From Metabacillus litoralis (GTDB lineage Bacteria; Bacillota; Bacilli; Bacillales; Bacillaceae), in NCBI RefSeq assembly GCF_020524045.1, contig NZ_JAIVKL010000006.1, positions 248,001-312,000 of the forward strand: a stretch of 64,000 nt of DNA, written 5' to 3'. The notes beneath the pieces were generated by a model. That model was given only the letters and a program-made list of their open reading frames with translations. It was not told where the DNA came from and ran no database searches. The position numbers and the translations under genes are program-made. This document shows positions 18,258 through 28,048 of the stretch, in pieces (position 1 is the first letter of the stretch; the number at the start of each line of letters is the position of its first letter).

Positions 18258-18293
18258 AAAAATACCCCCGATTGTTAGTAGTTTAATCGATCA

Positions 18294-18307
18294 TGATCAC
18301 GTGATCA
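18294..18307. promoter_or_regulatory. Palindrome TGATCACGTGATCA upstream of beta-amylase
   Basis: Perfect 14-bp palindrome 37 bp before the GTG start, in the presumed leader or promoter of the beta-amylase gene. The binding factor is unknown. Confidence 0.5.
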
Positions 18308-18311
18308 GAAA

Positions 18312-18325
18312 TTAAAACGCTTTCA
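18312..18325 (-). promoter_or_regulatory. cre-like CcpA site
   Basis: On the minus strand TGAAAGCGTTTTAA, one mismatch from the cre consensus TGWAARCGYTWNCW. It lies upstream of the beta-amylase gene and suggests catabolite repression. Confidence 0.6.
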
Positions 18326-18353
18326 TTTTTAATGAAAAATAAAAGGCTTTAAA

Positions 18354-18369
18354 GTGCAAGCGCTTGCAC
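18354..18369. promoter_or_regulatory. LacI-type operator before beta-amylase
   Basis: GTGCAAGCGCTTGCAC, a perfect 16-bp palindrome with the central CG typical of LacI/GalR family operators. Its TTGCAC half may overlap the -35 element of the beta-amylase promoter. Confidence 0.6.
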
Positions 18370-18502
18370 AATTTTCTGAAAATTCTTGCTGTATCTATAG
18401 GTTATATAATTGAGGATGTATTAAGCAAGTGATATATGACCTAATTTTCGACAAAGGAAGTAGGTATTAATACCTATAAATCAAGTATAGGAATAGAAAG
18501 AA

Positions 18503-18526
18503 AGACTAACCTTTAAGTTAGTCTCA
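18503..18526 (-). terminator. Terminator of uvsE
   Basis: AGACTAAC pairs with GTTAGTCT. The hairpin begins at the uvsE stop codon and is followed by a T-rich run on the minus strand. Confidence 0.7.
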
Positions 18527-19480
18527 CCACTGTATTGTTGCGCCACCAATTCGCTTTACACCTCTAATTTTAGAAATATCCTCACAAAGCTTTATTGCTG
18601 CAAGGTCTTTTTTCTTAGCTTCAATCATTAAGTCAACGTTTGCATTGTGGTTTTTTAAAAATAATAATAATGGCATAAGAAATTCAGCATCCACATAATC
18701 TGCGTGGCTTCTAAATTCCTTTTCTGTTTTAGGTGATGACACGTGAATTTTTGGATGAAGACCAACAGATGACCAGGTGTTAAAAATTTCTGGCAATAGA
18801 TCTTCGAAATTTTCATCTTCTTCTTTATTGGCAATGTAATGATGATAATCAAATAACATCGGGACCTTTTCTTTTTGACAAATCTTTAATGTTTCAGTTG
18901 TTGTATATGTTTTGTCATCATTTTCAAGTGTCATTCTTTTTTTGATTTTATCTGGCAACTTTTTTATATTTTCATGAAAGCGTTCGGTAGCTTTTTCCTT
19001 ATTTCCATAAGCTCCACCTACATGAATGTTAATTATTGCTTCATCGGCAAGACCCATTGCATCTAACAAATCATAATGATATTGCATATCACCAACAGCA
19101 TTATCTGTAATATGAGGTTTGTCACTTGTGAATAATGTAAATTGATTAGGGTGAAAACTAGTTCTCATTTTATTTTTCTTCACTACCTGACCGATCTCTG
19201 TGAGTAAATCTTTAAAAGGCGTTCGGTAATCCCAAAGTACCTCTGGATGTGTAGCGAGCGGCACAATTGATGAAGATAGACGGTAAACATGAATTTCTTG
19301 AGCAATATTGTAATGAATCATACGTAAAGTATGCTCTAAATTTTTTCTTGTTACATATAAAAGTTGTTCTTTCCTCTCATTCTCGTCTAGCTGCTTCCAT
19401 CGTGTAAATGTTAATGACTTTGCAGGAGAGCAATCCCATAAAGCGAGAGCGTGTGAAACATAACCAAAACGAATAATCAT
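18524..19480 (-). CDS. uvsE: UV damage endonuclease UvsE
   Basis: 318-residue UV damage endonuclease (UvsE/UVDE family). It nicks DNA 5' of cyclobutane dimers and 6-4 photoproducts in a light-independent repair route. The fold is a TIM barrel with a metal cluster; the family patterns [23 protein letters not shown] and SFHPNQFTL are all present. B. subtilis YwjD is the orthologue and is also followed upstream by ywjE. The ATG at 19480 follows a ribosome binding site GAGGAGAAAG. The stop of clsB is only 12 bp upstream, so clsB-uvsE is an operon. Confidence 0.93.
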   Translation of the reverse strand: MIIRFGYVSHALALWDCSPAKSLTFTRWKQLDENERKEQLLYVTRKNLEHTLRMIHYNIAQEIHVYRLSSSIVPLATHPEVLWDYRTPFKDLLTEIGQVVKKNKMRTSFHPNQFTLFTSDKPHITDNAVGDMQYHYDLLDAMGLADEAIINIHVGGAYGNKEKATERFHENIKKLPDKIKKRMTLENDDKTYTTTETLKICQKEKVPMLFDYHHYIANKEEDENFEDLLPEIFNTWSSVGLHPKIHVSSPKTEKEFRSHADYVDAEFLMPLLLFLKNHNANVDLMIEAKKKDLAAIKLCEDISKIRGVKRIGGATIQW

Positions 19481-19492
19481 TTAACTTTCTCC

Positions 19493-20695
19493 TCATAGAA
19501 AATGTGAAATTATTGTTGCGAATACCTCTTTTATCTTTTTAGTAAGAGGTCTTTTTTGATAGGCGCTATACGTTAATAGCTCAGAGTGCTTCATATCTTC
19601 GTTGATTAATGAACGGACTTTTTCAATGAAAGCAGGATCGTATATTAAACAGTTCATTTCATCATTTAGAAACATACTGCGTTTATCGAAATTGGCTGTT
19701 CCAATATCGCAAAATTTATCATCAATGATAATCATTTTTGCATGAAAGAATCCATAGAAATATTGATATATTTCACACCCAGCTAAAATAAGTGGCCCAA
19801 AATAGGGAAGTGATGCTTCCTTTACAAATGGGTGGTCTTTACCCATAGGTACAACTACTTTCACCTTTACACCTCTTGATAAGGCTTCTAGTAGCTCATT
19901 TAAAACCCTTTTTCCAGGAATGAAATATGGTGTACAAATAATAATTTCTTGTTTGGCATTTTGGATAAAATCGATAAAATGATCTTCTAATTTTTCACCA
20001 TAGGTTGAAATAAACATATGGCTGCTTTCCCCTTTAGGAGTTAGGGTAGGGAAGTGAACTTCATTAAGTTCATTTTCGCCTGTTGAATCAAACCAGTCTT
20101 TAAAAAATTGCTGTTGTAGATCAAGAGTTCCTTCACCTTGAATTTTTAGGTGATAGTCCCTCCAATAGCCAAACTTAGGATCTTGTCCAAGATATTCTTT
20201 TCCAATATTAAATCCGCCTAAATAGGACGTTTTTCCGTCAATAACGGTTATTTTCCGGTGATTCCGTGCTTGGGAAGTATAAAGCAAAAAAGGTAATTTA
20301 GGTTTGTGTGAAAAAGCGAATCGGACTCCCTGGTTTTTTAATATTTGAATTTTTTTCTTACCTAGTTTAGAGCCACCAACATAATCAAGTAATAAACGTA
20401 CATCTAAGCCCTCTTCTGCTTTTTTACCCAAAATAGATAAAAATTCATGACTGATTTTATCATTTTTCATAATAAAAAATATCACATGAACATATGTAGT
20501 ACTATTTTTAATGTTCTCGAAGTAATCTTTATAAAAATCATTTCCATCAATGAAGAGTGAAATGTTACTTTTTCTTAGAGGATACTGGGTGTATTTAGAA
20601 GTTAAAAGATGGTTTTTCCGACCGGCTTTATAGTCAAAGATCAACCAGCCAATTAGAATCGCCACAACGATAGAGCAGATGATTAACGTAGTCAA
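19493..20695 (-). CDS. clsB: Cardiolipin synthase, YwjE type
   Basis: 400-residue membrane phospholipase D-type synthase that joins phosphatidylglycerol molecules to form cardiolipin. One N-terminal membrane helix is seen (MTTLIICSIVVAILIGWLIF), then two PLD domains with HKD motifs NHRKITVIDG (about residue 145) and HAKMIIIDD (about 317). The open frame extends upstream to 20830, but that extra part lacks a ribosome binding site. The TTG at 20695 follows GGAGGAGG with 8-nt spacing and gives the 400-residue length expected for YwjE. It forms an operon with uvsE. Confidence 0.9.
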   Translation of the reverse strand: MTTLIICSIVVAILIGWLIFDYKAGRKNHLLTSKYTQYPLRKSNISLFIDGNDFYKDYFENIKNSTTYVHVIFFIMKNDKISHEFLSILGKKAEEGLDVRLLLDYVGGSKLGKKKIQILKNQGVRFAFSHKPKLPFLLYTSQARNHRKITVIDGKTSYLGGFNIGKEYLGQDPKFGYWRDYHLKIQGEGTLDLQQQFFKDWFDSTGENELNEVHFPTLTPKGESSHMFISTYGEKLEDHFIDFIQNAKQEIIICTPYFIPGKRVLNELLEALSRGVKVKVVVPMGKDHPFVKEASLPYFGPLILAGCEIYQYFYGFFHAKMIIIDDKFCDIGTANFDKRSMFLNDEMNCLIYDPAFIEKVRSLINEDMKHSELLTYSAYQKRPLTKKIKEVFATIISHFL

Positions 20696-20885
20696 AGGCA
20701 ATACCTCCTCCAAGTAGTAGCAGCAAATAAGAATGGGACCGTGATGAAAACAATTGATACAATGCGAAAATTTAAAGCTGACAAATTTATTTTTATTATC
20801 TTTAACGGTAACGAAGCTTTTTATGTACATGGCATCTAGATGTATTCGACATAATTCGGGGAGTGACAGGCACCAAAAAAACTAT

Positions 20886-20903
20886 TGACTGAATGCTCAT
20901 TCA
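20886..20903 (+). promoter_or_regulatory. FadR-like operator in the fadF promoter
   Basis: TGACTGAATGCTCATTCA: half-sites TGACTGA and TCATTCA separated by 4 bp, close to the B. subtilis FadR consensus TGAATGAMTANTCATTCA. It begins inside a TTGACT -35 element (20885-20890) and lies before a weak -10 (TATCAT, 20909-20914), so binding would block RNA polymerase. Confidence 0.7.
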
Positions 20904-20996
20904 TTTATTATCATAGAGGTATAGTTAAAAAGGGAAGAGTTTTAGGGGTAGTGACCAAGAAGTATTGTTACAACTGGGAGATTGGGGGAAATTGAG

Positions 20997-23111
20997 ATGG
21001 ATGCACTTTTATGGGTGAATTTTATTGCATTCTTAATTGTAACCGCTTACGCTGTACATTTATTTGTTTACTTAATTCGTACAAGGATGGCTTACATTAA
21101 GCTTGGTAAAAAAGTTGAATTTGATGGTAAGGTAAAAGAAAGATTCGAAAAGATTTTGGTTAATGTCTTTGGACAGAAGAAGTTATTGAAAGACAAGAAA
21201 AGTGGAATTATCCATGTGATGTTTTTTTATGGCTTTATTCTTGTTCAGTTTGGCGCACTTGATTTTATTATTAAAGGACTGATACCTGGTGCACATTTGC
21301 CACTAGGGCCACTGTATCCTGCGTTTACATTTTTTCAAGAGATTGTCACATTCATGATTTTAGTTGCAGTTGTTTGGGCTTTTCATCGCAGATACGTTGA
21401 AAAACTTGTTCGACTTAAGCGAGGCTTTAAATCAGGTTTAGTGCTGATCTTCATTGGCGGACTTATGTTATCTGTATTACTAGGTAATGGGATGGGGCTT
21501 GTCTGGCATGGTCATGATTTAACATGGTCAGAACCAATTGCATCTTCATTTGCATTTTTACTTAGCTTTGTTGGAGAAACAGGCTCTATCGTTATATTTT
21601 ATATTGCTTGGTGGATTCATCTACTATTCTTACTAACATTTTTAGTATATGTGCCACAATCAAAGCACGCACATTTAATTGCTGGACCGGCTAATGTTTA
21701 CTTTAATCGAGTTTCAAATCCAGGAAAGCTTGAAAAAATTGACTTTGAAGATGAATCACAAGAATCATTTGGTGTTGGTAAAATTGAAGATTTTACTCAG
21801 CCACAGCTTATTGATTTATATGCTTGTGTAGAGTGTGGCCGTTGTACAAATATGTGTCCGGCAACTGGTACAGGTAAAATTCTCTCTCCGATGGATTTGA
21901 TCCTAAAATTAAGAGATCATTTAACCTTTACAGGGGCAGCAGTTACTCAGAAGCAGCCTTGGGTACCTGCGGTTGCCTTTAGTGGAACAAAAGGAAATCA
22001 AATCGCTATGATGGCTTCAGGTGCTGGTGCAAATGAATCTGCAGCAACAGCTGTTGACTACAGTCCATCATTAATTGGTGATGTAATTACAGAAGAAGAA
22101 ATTTGGGCATGTACTACTTGTCGTAACTGTGAAGATCAATGTCCGGTTATGAATGAACATGTTGATAAAATTATTGATATGCGTCGCTATTTAGTATTAA
22201 CAGAAGGAAAAATGGATGCTGATGCACAACGTGCGATGACAAATATCGAACGCCAAGGAAACCCATGGGGACTTAACCGAAAAGAGCGTGAAACATGGCG
22301 TGAGGCTAGAGAAGATGTTGTTGTACCTACTGTTAAGGAAATGAGCAAAGCTGGAGAAGAGTTTGAGTACTTATTCTGGGTTGGTTCTATGGGATCTTAC
22401 GATAATCGTAGCCAAAAGATTGCTCTTTCTTTTGCAAAACTACTTAACGAAGCTGGTGTGAAATTTGCAATTCTCGGTAATAAAGAGAAAAATTCAGGTG
22501 ATACACCACGTCGTCTAGGAAATGAATTTTTATTCCAAGAGCTTGCAACAAAGAACATTGATGAGTTTGTGAAAAATGACATCAAAAAGATCGTTACAAT
22601 TGATCCACATGCGTACAATATTTTTAAAAATGAATATCCTGACTTTGGATTAGAAGCAGAGGTTTTCCATCATACAGAATTACTTGCTGAGCTAGTGAAA
22701 TCAGGTAAGCTAAAACCAAAGCTTGCTGTTGAAGAAACAATTACCTTCCATGATTCTTGTTATTTAGGAAGATACAATGAGGTATATGATGCACCACGAG
22801 ATATTTTAAAAGCGATTCCAGGTGTTAAGCTTGTTGAAATGGAGCGTAACCGCGATAAAGGTATGTGCTGTGGAGCTGGTGGTGGACTGATGTGGATGGA
22901 AGAAGATACAGGCAGCAGAATTAATGTAGCGAGAACAGAGCAAGCATTAGCTGTTAAGCCATCTGTTATTAGTGCAGGCTGTCCATATTGCTTAACAATG
23001 CTAAGTGATGGAACAAAAGCAAAAGAAGTAGAAGAAACAGTTAGCACATATGATGTAGCTGAACTACTAGAAAAATCAATTTTTGGCGAAATAAAAGAAT
23101 TAGTTTCTTAA
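20997..23111 (+). CDS. fadF: Membrane iron-sulfur oxidoreductase FadF
   Basis: 704-residue heterodisulfide-reductase-like protein (B. subtilis YwjF/FadF). The N-terminal part has five to six membrane helices of the nitrate-reductase-gamma type. Two 4Fe-4S clusters follow: CVECGRCTNMCP (near residue 275) and CTTCRNCEDQCP (near 371). The C-terminal half carries CCG-type motifs (CYLGRYNE, CCGAGGG, CPYC). It is thought to pass electrons from acyl-CoA dehydrogenase and ETF to the quinone pool. A TTG at 20982 lies too close to its GGGAG, so the ATG at 20997 was chosen. It is the first gene of the fatty-acid block and is preceded by a FadR-like operator. Confidence 0.9.
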   Translation: MDALLWVNFIAFLIVTAYAVHLFVYLIRTRMAYIKLGKKVEFDGKVKERFEKILVNVFGQKKLLKDKKSGIIHVMFFYGFILVQFGALDFIIKGLIPGAHLPLGPLYPAFTFFQEIVTFMILVAVVWAFHRRYVEKLVRLKRGFKSGLVLIFIGGLMLSVLLGNGMGLVWHGHDLTWSEPIASSFAFLLSFVGETGSIVIFYIAWWIHLLFLLTFLVYVPQSKHAHLIAGPANVYFNRVSNPGKLEKIDFEDESQESFGVGKIEDFTQPQLIDLYACVECGRCTNMCPATGTGKILSPMDLILKLRDHLTFTGAAVTQKQPWVPAVAFSGTKGNQIAMMASGAGANESAATAVDYSPSLIGDVITEEEIWACTTCRNCEDQCPVMNEHVDKIIDMRRYLVLTEGKMDADAQRAMTNIERQGNPWGLNRKERETWREAREDVVVPTVKEMSKAGEEFEYLFWVGSMGSYDNRSQKIALSFAKLLNEAGVKFAILGNKEKNSGDTPRRLGNEFLFQELATKNIDEFVKNDIKKIVTIDPHAYNIFKNEYPDFGLEAEVFHHTELLAELVKSGKLKPKLAVEETITFHDSCYLGRYNEVYDAPRDILKAIPGVKLVEMERNRDKGMCCGAGGGLMWMEEDTGSRINVARTEQALAVKPSVISAGCPYCLTMLSDGTKAKEVEETVSTYDVAELLEKSIFGEIKELVS

Positions 23112-23141
23112 GTTATTTAGAAAGAGAAACGATCATAAAAT

Positions 23142-23166
23142 GAAGAGGGGGTAAGAACCCCTCTTC
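23142..23166 (+). terminator. Hairpin after fadF
   Basis: GAAGAGGGG pairs perfectly with CCCCTCTTC, 7-nt loop, without a clear T-run. It could attenuate read-through into the thiolase operon. Confidence 0.55.
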
Positions 23167-23182
23167 GCTAATGCTTGTTAAT

Positions 23183-23200
23183 TGAGCGAGCGTTCAGTCA
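23183..23200 (+). promoter_or_regulatory. FadR-like operator before the thiolase operon
   Basis: TGAGCGAGCGTTCAGTCA: half-sites TGAGCGA and TCAGTCA with a 4-bp centre, the same geometry as the site before fadF. It follows a TTGTTA -35-like hexamer (23175-23180). Confidence 0.65.
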
Positions 23201-23204
23201 ATTT

Positions 23205-23218
23205 TGAAAGCGTTTGCT
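23205..23218 (+). promoter_or_regulatory. cre site before the thiolase operon
   Basis: TGAAAGCGTTTGCT, a full match to the CcpA consensus TGWAARCGYTWNCW, placed just after the FadR-like operator. The B. subtilis mmg operon is likewise under CcpA. Confidence 0.7.
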
Positions 23219-23252
23219 AAAAATAGATTTTTTACAAAGGGGAGTGTTGGAT

Positions 23253-24431
23253 ATGGCAAAAACAGTGATTTTAAGTGGGGTAAGAACACCGGTTGGAAAG
23301 TTCGGAGGTACACTGGCTTCATTAACAGCTGCAGATCTCGGAGGAATTGCGATTAAAGAAGCTTTAAAAAGAGCAAATGTTGATGGTGAGAAAGTCGATG
23401 AAGTGATCTTTGGAAATGTGCTACAGAGTGGGCAAGGGCAAATTCCTTCTCGTCAGGCTGCCCGTGCTGCTGATTTGCCGTGGAATGTTAAAACAGAAAC
23501 AATTAATAAAGTGTGTGCATCAGGATTACGAAGTGTGACAGTAGCTGATCAAGTAATTAGAGCTGGTGATGAAGAAGTGATTGTTGCTGGTGGAATGGAA
23601 TCGATGAGCAATGCACCTTATTTATTACCAAAAGCACGTTGGGGTTTAAAAATGGGAGATAGTGCAGTAAAGGATTCTATGATTCATGATGGGTTAACAT
23701 GTAGCTTTACAGGTGTACATATGGGCACATACGGAAATAGTACCTCAAAAGATTTAGAGCTAACTCGACAAGAGCAGGATGAATGGGCATTAAGAAGCCA
23801 TCAGCGGGCAGTAAAGGCACAGGAAGCTGGACTTTTAGCTGAAGAAATTATAGCTGTACCTGTTCCACAACGAAAAGGTGATCCAATAATCGTTGATCAA
23901 GACGAAGCACCACGCAAAGACACGTCCATTGAGAGATTATCAAAGCTAGCACCAGTCTTCGATCATGATGGAACAATTACAGCTGGAAATGCCCCGGGAA
24001 TTAATGATGGAGCAGCTGCACTTGTATTAATGAGTGATGAGCGTGCACAAAAGGAAGGCTTACAGCCACTAGCAACAATTTTAGCTCATACGGCAATCGC
24101 TGTTGAAGCAAAGGATTTCCCAAAAACACCGGGTCTTGTGATTAATGAACTTTTAAACAAAACAGGCAAAAATATTGAAGACATTGATTTGTTTGAAATT
24201 AATGAAGCTTTTGCAACAGTTGCACTAGCTGCAAATCAATTAGCTAACTTAGATCCCGAAAAAGTAAATGTAAATGGTGGAGCTGTTGCACTTGGGCATC
24301 CAATCGGAGCAAGTGGAGCTAGAATTATCATCACACTCATACATGAATTAAAACGCAGAGGCGGAGGCATTGGTATTGCAGCGATTTGTAGTGGCGGTGG
24401 GCAAGGTGATGCGATCATGATTCAAGTTTAA
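23253..24431 (+). CDS. mmgA: Acetyl-CoA acetyltransferase (thiolase)
   Basis: 392-residue thiolase. It cleaves or condenses acetoacetyl-CoA/acetyl-CoA in beta-oxidation or acetoacetyl-CoA formation. The nucleophilic cysteine is C88 (NKVCASGLRS), with the catalytic histidine in ALGHPIGASG and the second cysteine in ICSGGGQGD near residue 380. The frame opens upstream at 23214, but the ATG at 23253 follows GGGGAG at 8 nt and fits the family N-terminus MAKTVILSGVRTPVGKF. It starts an operon with the same order (thiolase, hydroxyacyl dehydrogenase, acyl-CoA dehydrogenase) as mmgABC of B. subtilis. The symbol is given by order and family; an atoB/thlA name would also serve. Confidence 0.88.
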   Translation: MAKTVILSGVRTPVGKFGGTLASLTAADLGGIAIKEALKRANVDGEKVDEVIFGNVLQSGQGQIPSRQAARAADLPWNVKTETINKVCASGLRSVTVADQVIRAGDEEVIVAGGMESMSNAPYLLPKARWGLKMGDSAVKDSMIHDGLTCSFTGVHMGTYGNSTSKDLELTRQEQDEWALRSHQRAVKAQEAGLLAEEIIAVPVPQRKGDPIIVDQDEAPRKDTSIERLSKLAPVFDHDGTITAGNAPGINDGAAALVLMSDERAQKEGLQPLATILAHTAIAVEAKDFPKTPGLVINELLNKTGKNIEDIDLFEINEAFATVALAANQLANLDPEKVNVNGGAVALGHPIGASGARIIITLIHELKRRGGGIGIAAICSGGGQGDAIMIQV

Positions 24432-24467
24432 GATGAAAAGTTTGATCATTATTTAAGGAGGGATAAG

Positions 24468-25316
24468 ATGAGTATTCAGAAAATAATGGTTGTTGGAGCT
24501 GGGCAGATGGGATCAGGCATTGCCCAGGTTTGTGCGATGTCAGGAATAGATGTTGTACTACATGACATATCAGAGGAAAATGTTGAAAAAGGGATAAATT
24601 CTATTGAAAAACAGCTTACTAGATTGGTAGAAAAAGGGAAAATGACCGAAATTCAGAAGAATGAAACACAACAAAGATTAACAACCTCAGTGGACCTCGG
24701 AAATGCAAGTTCCGTCGATTTAGTGATAGAAGCGATTGTTGAAAAAATGGAAATTAAAACAAAGCTCTTCAAGGAACTAGATAAACTAACACCAGATCAT
24801 ACGATTCTAGCAACAAATACATCATCACTGCCAATTACTGAAATAGCTGCTGCGACAAATAGACCAGAAAAGGTTATTGGAATGCATTTTATGAATCCTG
24901 TACCTGTTATGAAGTTAGTCGAAATTATTCGTGGTCTAGCAACAGCTGATGAAGTTTTTGACCAAATTAAGAATTTAACAGAGAAGATAAACAAAGTTCC
25001 TGTTGAAGTAAATGATTTTCCAGGCTTTGTTTCCAATCGTATTTTAATGCCGATGATTAATGAAGCAATATATACCGTTTATGAAGGGGTTGCTGAGGAA
25101 GAAGCGATTGATGAGGTGATGAAGCTTGGAATGAACCATCCAATGGGACCTTTAACTTTAGCTGATTTCATCGGCCTTGATACATGTTTATATATTATGG
25201 AAACTCTTCATGAAGGGTTTGGAGATGATAAATATCGTCCATGTCCATTGTTACGAAAGTATGTAAGTGCTGGCTGGTTAGGGAGAAAATCAGGTAGAGG
25301 CTTTTATACGTATTAA
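24468..25316 (+). CDS. mmgB: 3-hydroxybutyryl-CoA dehydrogenase
   Basis: 282-residue NAD-dependent 3-hydroxyacyl-CoA dehydrogenase. The Rossmann motif [15 protein letters not shown] is at residues 8-22, and the catalytic histidine region [15 protein letters not shown] follows. The C-terminal helical domain ends with [13 protein letters not shown], typical of the Hbd/MmgB group. It interconverts 3-hydroxybutyryl-CoA and acetoacetyl-CoA. RBS AAGGAGG precedes the ATG. It lies 36 bp after the thiolase gene in the same operon. Confidence 0.92.
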   Translation: MSIQKIMVVGAGQMGSGIAQVCAMSGIDVVLHDISEENVEKGINSIEKQLTRLVEKGKMTEIQKNETQQRLTTSVDLGNASSVDLVIEAIVEKMEIKTKLFKELDKLTPDHTILATNTSSLPITEIAAATNRPEKVIGMHFMNPVPVMKLVEIIRGLATADEVFDQIKNLTEKINKVPVEVNDFPGFVSNRILMPMINEAIYTVYEGVAEEEAIDEVMKLGMNHPMGPLTLADFIGLDTCLYIMETLHEGFGDDKYRPCPLLRKYVSAGWLGRKSGRGFYTY

Positions 25317-25393
25317 ATTGCGATACTAGTAGATTTTTAAGATCAAAGGGGTTTTTTCAAAACGTGCAAAGTAACGCAAAGGGGTGGATTCAC

Positions 25394-26530
25394 GTGAATC
25401 TACATTTCACAGAAGAACAAATGATGCTGCAAAAAATGGTGCGAGAATTTGCTAAATCAGAAATTGAGCCATTTGTTGAGAAAATGGAAAAGGGGATTTT
25501 TCCGAGGGAATTGTTAAATAATATGGCAGCACTAGGTTTAATGGGTATTCCTGTTCCTGAAAAATATGGTGGAGCGGGAATGGATTTTACAGCATATACA
25601 ATCGCTATTCATGAAATTTCAAAGGCTAGTGCAACACTTTCTGTCATCTTATCTGTTCATACTTCAGTCGGTACGTATCCAATACTTGCTTTTGGTAATG
25701 AAAAGCAAAAAGAAAACTATGTAAAAAAACTCGCAACGGGTCAGTACTTAGGCGCATTTTGTTTAACAGAACCAAGCTCTGGCTCTGATGCAGCAAGCAT
25801 GAAAACACGTGCTGTCAAAAAGGGAGATCATTATCTATTAAATGGATCAAAGATGTTTATCACAAATGGTGGTGAAGCAGATACGTACATCGTTTTTGCA
25901 AGGACAGGTGAAGGCAAAGGCAGTGAAGGAATATCAGCTTTTATCGTCGAAAGCGGCACTCCCGGATTTGTTATAGGTAAAGATGAACATAAGATGGGGT
26001 TAAATGGATCACGAACAGTTTCATTAATGTTTGAAGACGCAAAGGTGCCAGCAGATAATCTTCTAGGTCAAGAAGGAGAAGGCTTTAAAATTGCGATGGC
26101 TAATCTTGATGGCGGAAGAATCGGTATTGCAGCCCAAGCACTAGGCATTGCTGAAGCAGCACTAGAAAAGTCAATTTCATATGCAAAAGAAAGACAGCAG
26201 TTTGGAAAACCAATTTCCACGCAACAAGGAATTGCCTTTAAGCTAGCTGATATGGCAACAAAAGTTGAAGCAGCAAAACTACTAGTCTATCAAGCAGCAT
26301 GGCTTAAAGAAAATAATCTACCTTGTGGAAAACAAGCAGCAATGGCAAAGCTCCTAGCTTCTAAAACAGCTATGGAGGTGTCAACTGAAGCCATTCAAGT
26401 GTATGGCGGCTATGGCTATACAAAGGATTATCCAGTTGAAAGATATTTCCGCGATGCAAAAGTATGTGAAATCTACGAAGGTACAAGTGAAATTCAAAAA
26501 ATAGTGATTAGTAAGCATTTATTAAAATAA
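25394..26530 (+). CDS. mmgC: Acyl-CoA dehydrogenase (MmgC-like)
   Basis: 378-residue FAD-dependent acyl-CoA dehydrogenase, which introduces the alpha-beta double bond of acyl-CoA and passes electrons to ETF. Family patterns: GAFCLTEPSSGSDAASM, LNGSKMFITNGG and the catalytic-base region RYFRDAKVCEIYEGTSEIQ. The ORF extends upstream to a GTG at 25364, but the GTG at 25394 follows GGGGTGG and produces the usual start MNLHFTEEQ. It is third in the mmgABC-like operon. A GC-rich repeat follows before the second acyl-CoA dehydrogenase. Confidence 0.88.
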   Translation: MNLHFTEEQMMLQKMVREFAKSEIEPFVEKMEKGIFPRELLNNMAALGLMGIPVPEKYGGAGMDFTAYTIAIHEISKASATLSVILSVHTSVGTYPILAFGNEKQKENYVKKLATGQYLGAFCLTEPSSGSDAASMKTRAVKKGDHYLLNGSKMFITNGGEADTYIVFARTGEGKGSEGISAFIVESGTPGFVIGKDEHKMGLNGSRTVSLMFEDAKVPADNLLGQEGEGFKIAMANLDGGRIGIAAQALGIAEAALEKSISYAKERQQFGKPISTQQGIAFKLADMATKVEAAKLLVYQAAWLKENNLPCGKQAAMAKLLASKTAMEVSTEAIQVYGGYGYTKDYPVERYFRDAKVCEIYEGTSEIQKIVISKHLLK

Positions 26531-26607
26531 GGCTATATTTTGAAACTTGTTGCTTTTAAAAATCTGAAGAAAACACTTCATAAAATAAAATTTACCTGAT
26601 TGTAATA

Positions 26608-26742
26608 GTCCGTTCCATTTCGCTCCAGAAACTTGCTTTCCGCGGGGAGGAAGCTGAGCCTCCTCGGCGCAAGCGCCTGTGGGGTCTCACCCTTTCCTCT
26701 GCGCCCGCAGGAGTCAAGTTTCTTCCGCTACATTGCACTATA
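26608..26742 (+). repeat. GC-rich repeat (family B), copy B5
   Basis: Core GCTTTCCGCGGGGAGGAAGC and right end CTTCCGCTACATTGCAC. It separates two acyl-CoA dehydrogenase genes. Confidence 0.82.
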
Positions 26743-26836
26743 ATTACTGTAAATATTGTTGCTTAATTAACATCTTTAGAAAAATTGTTTTACCGGATAA
26801 AAATAAGATAATTTCCAACAAAAGGGGAGATACACT

Positions 26837-27976
26837 ATGTTTTTTAAACTATCAGAAGAACATGAAATGCTAAGAAAAACTGTACGAGATTTTGCTAAAA
26901 AGGAAGTTGAGCCAACAGCAGCAGAACGAGATGAACAAGAGCGCTTTGATATGGATCTGTTCAAGAAAATGGCTGATTTAGGATTAACAGGTATTCCATG
27001 GGATGAAGAGTATGGTGGAATTGGAAGCGATTACTTATCCTATGTAATTGCGGTCGAAGAGCTTTCAAGAGTTTGCGCAAGCACCGGGGTTACATTATCT
27101 GCACATACATCATTAGCAGGCTGGCCTTTATATAAATTTGGATCTGAGGAGCAAAAGCAAAAATACTTAAAACCTATGGCACTAGGGGAAAAAATTGGTG
27201 CATATGGCCTAACAGAACCAGGCTCTGGCTCTGACGCTGGTGGAATGAGAACAAATGCCAAACAAGATGGAAATGACTATATTTTAAATGGATCAAAAAT
27301 CTTCATTACAAATGGAGGAATTGCCGACATCTACATCGTATTTGCTATAACAGATCCTTCTAGTAAAAATAAAGGAACAACAGCCTTTATTGTCGAAAAA
27401 GATTTTCCGGGATTTTCAGTAGGAAAAAAAGAAAGTAAATTAGGTATTCGTTCTTCACCTACGACTGAAATCATTTTTGAAGATTGTAGAGTGCCAAAGG
27501 AAAATATGCTTGGTCAACTAGGTGATGGTTTTAAAATAGCGATGATGACATTAGATGGTGGCAGAAATGGAATTGCTGCACAAGCTGTTGGGATTGCTCA
27601 AGGTGCTCTAGATGCTGCAATTGCATATGCAAAAGAACGTGAGCAATTTGGTAAGCCAATCGCTGCACAGCAAGGAATTAGCTTTAAGTTAGCAGATATG
27701 GCAACAAACATTGAAGCAGCACGTCTATTAACCTATCAAGCAGCATGGTTAGAATCAGAGGGACTTCCTTATGGAAAAGAATCGGCTATGTCAAAATTAT
27801 TTGCTGGTGACACGGCAATGCAAGTAACAACAGAAGCTGTACAGGTATTTGGCGGTTATGGCTATACAAAGGATTATCCTGTAGAACGCTTTATGAGAGA
27901 TGCAAAAATTACTCAAATATACGAAGGAACACAGGAAATTCAACGTCTAGTTATTTCGAGAATGATTACAAAATAA
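26837..27976 (+). CDS. acdA: Acyl-CoA dehydrogenase AcdA
   Basis: 379-residue acyl-CoA dehydrogenase, a close paralogue of the preceding gene. Visible motifs are [47 protein letters not shown] and the C-terminal [15 protein letters not shown]. The likely base is the glutamate in IYEGTQ. In B. subtilis acdA follows fadF directly; here the mmgABC-like operon lies between them. The ATG at 26837 follows AAAGGGGAG. The substrate range (short or branched chain) cannot be read from sequence alone; association with IcmF suggests isobutyryl-CoA or butyryl-CoA. Confidence 0.9.
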   Translation: MFFKLSEEHEMLRKTVRDFAKKEVEPTAAERDEQERFDMDLFKKMADLGLTGIPWDEEYGGIGSDYLSYVIAVEELSRVCASTGVTLSAHTSLAGWPLYKFGSEEQKQKYLKPMALGEKIGAYGLTEPGSGSDAGGMRTNAKQDGNDYILNGSKIFITNGGIADIYIVFAITDPSSKNKGTTAFIVEKDFPGFSVGKKESKLGIRSSPTTEIIFEDCRVPKENMLGQLGDGFKIAMMTLDGGRNGIAAQAVGIAQGALDAAIAYAKEREQFGKPIAAQQGISFKLADMATNIEAARLLTYQAAWLESEGLPYGKESAMSKLFAGDTAMQVTTEAVQVFGGYGYTKDYPVERFMRDAKITQIYEGTQEIQRLVISRMITK

Positions 27977-28048
27977 ATGATGCAACGTAAATCAACAGAA
28001 CAAATTTCAAAGGCTAATGAATAGATAAGAAAAGAGGTGGGGAGGTAG

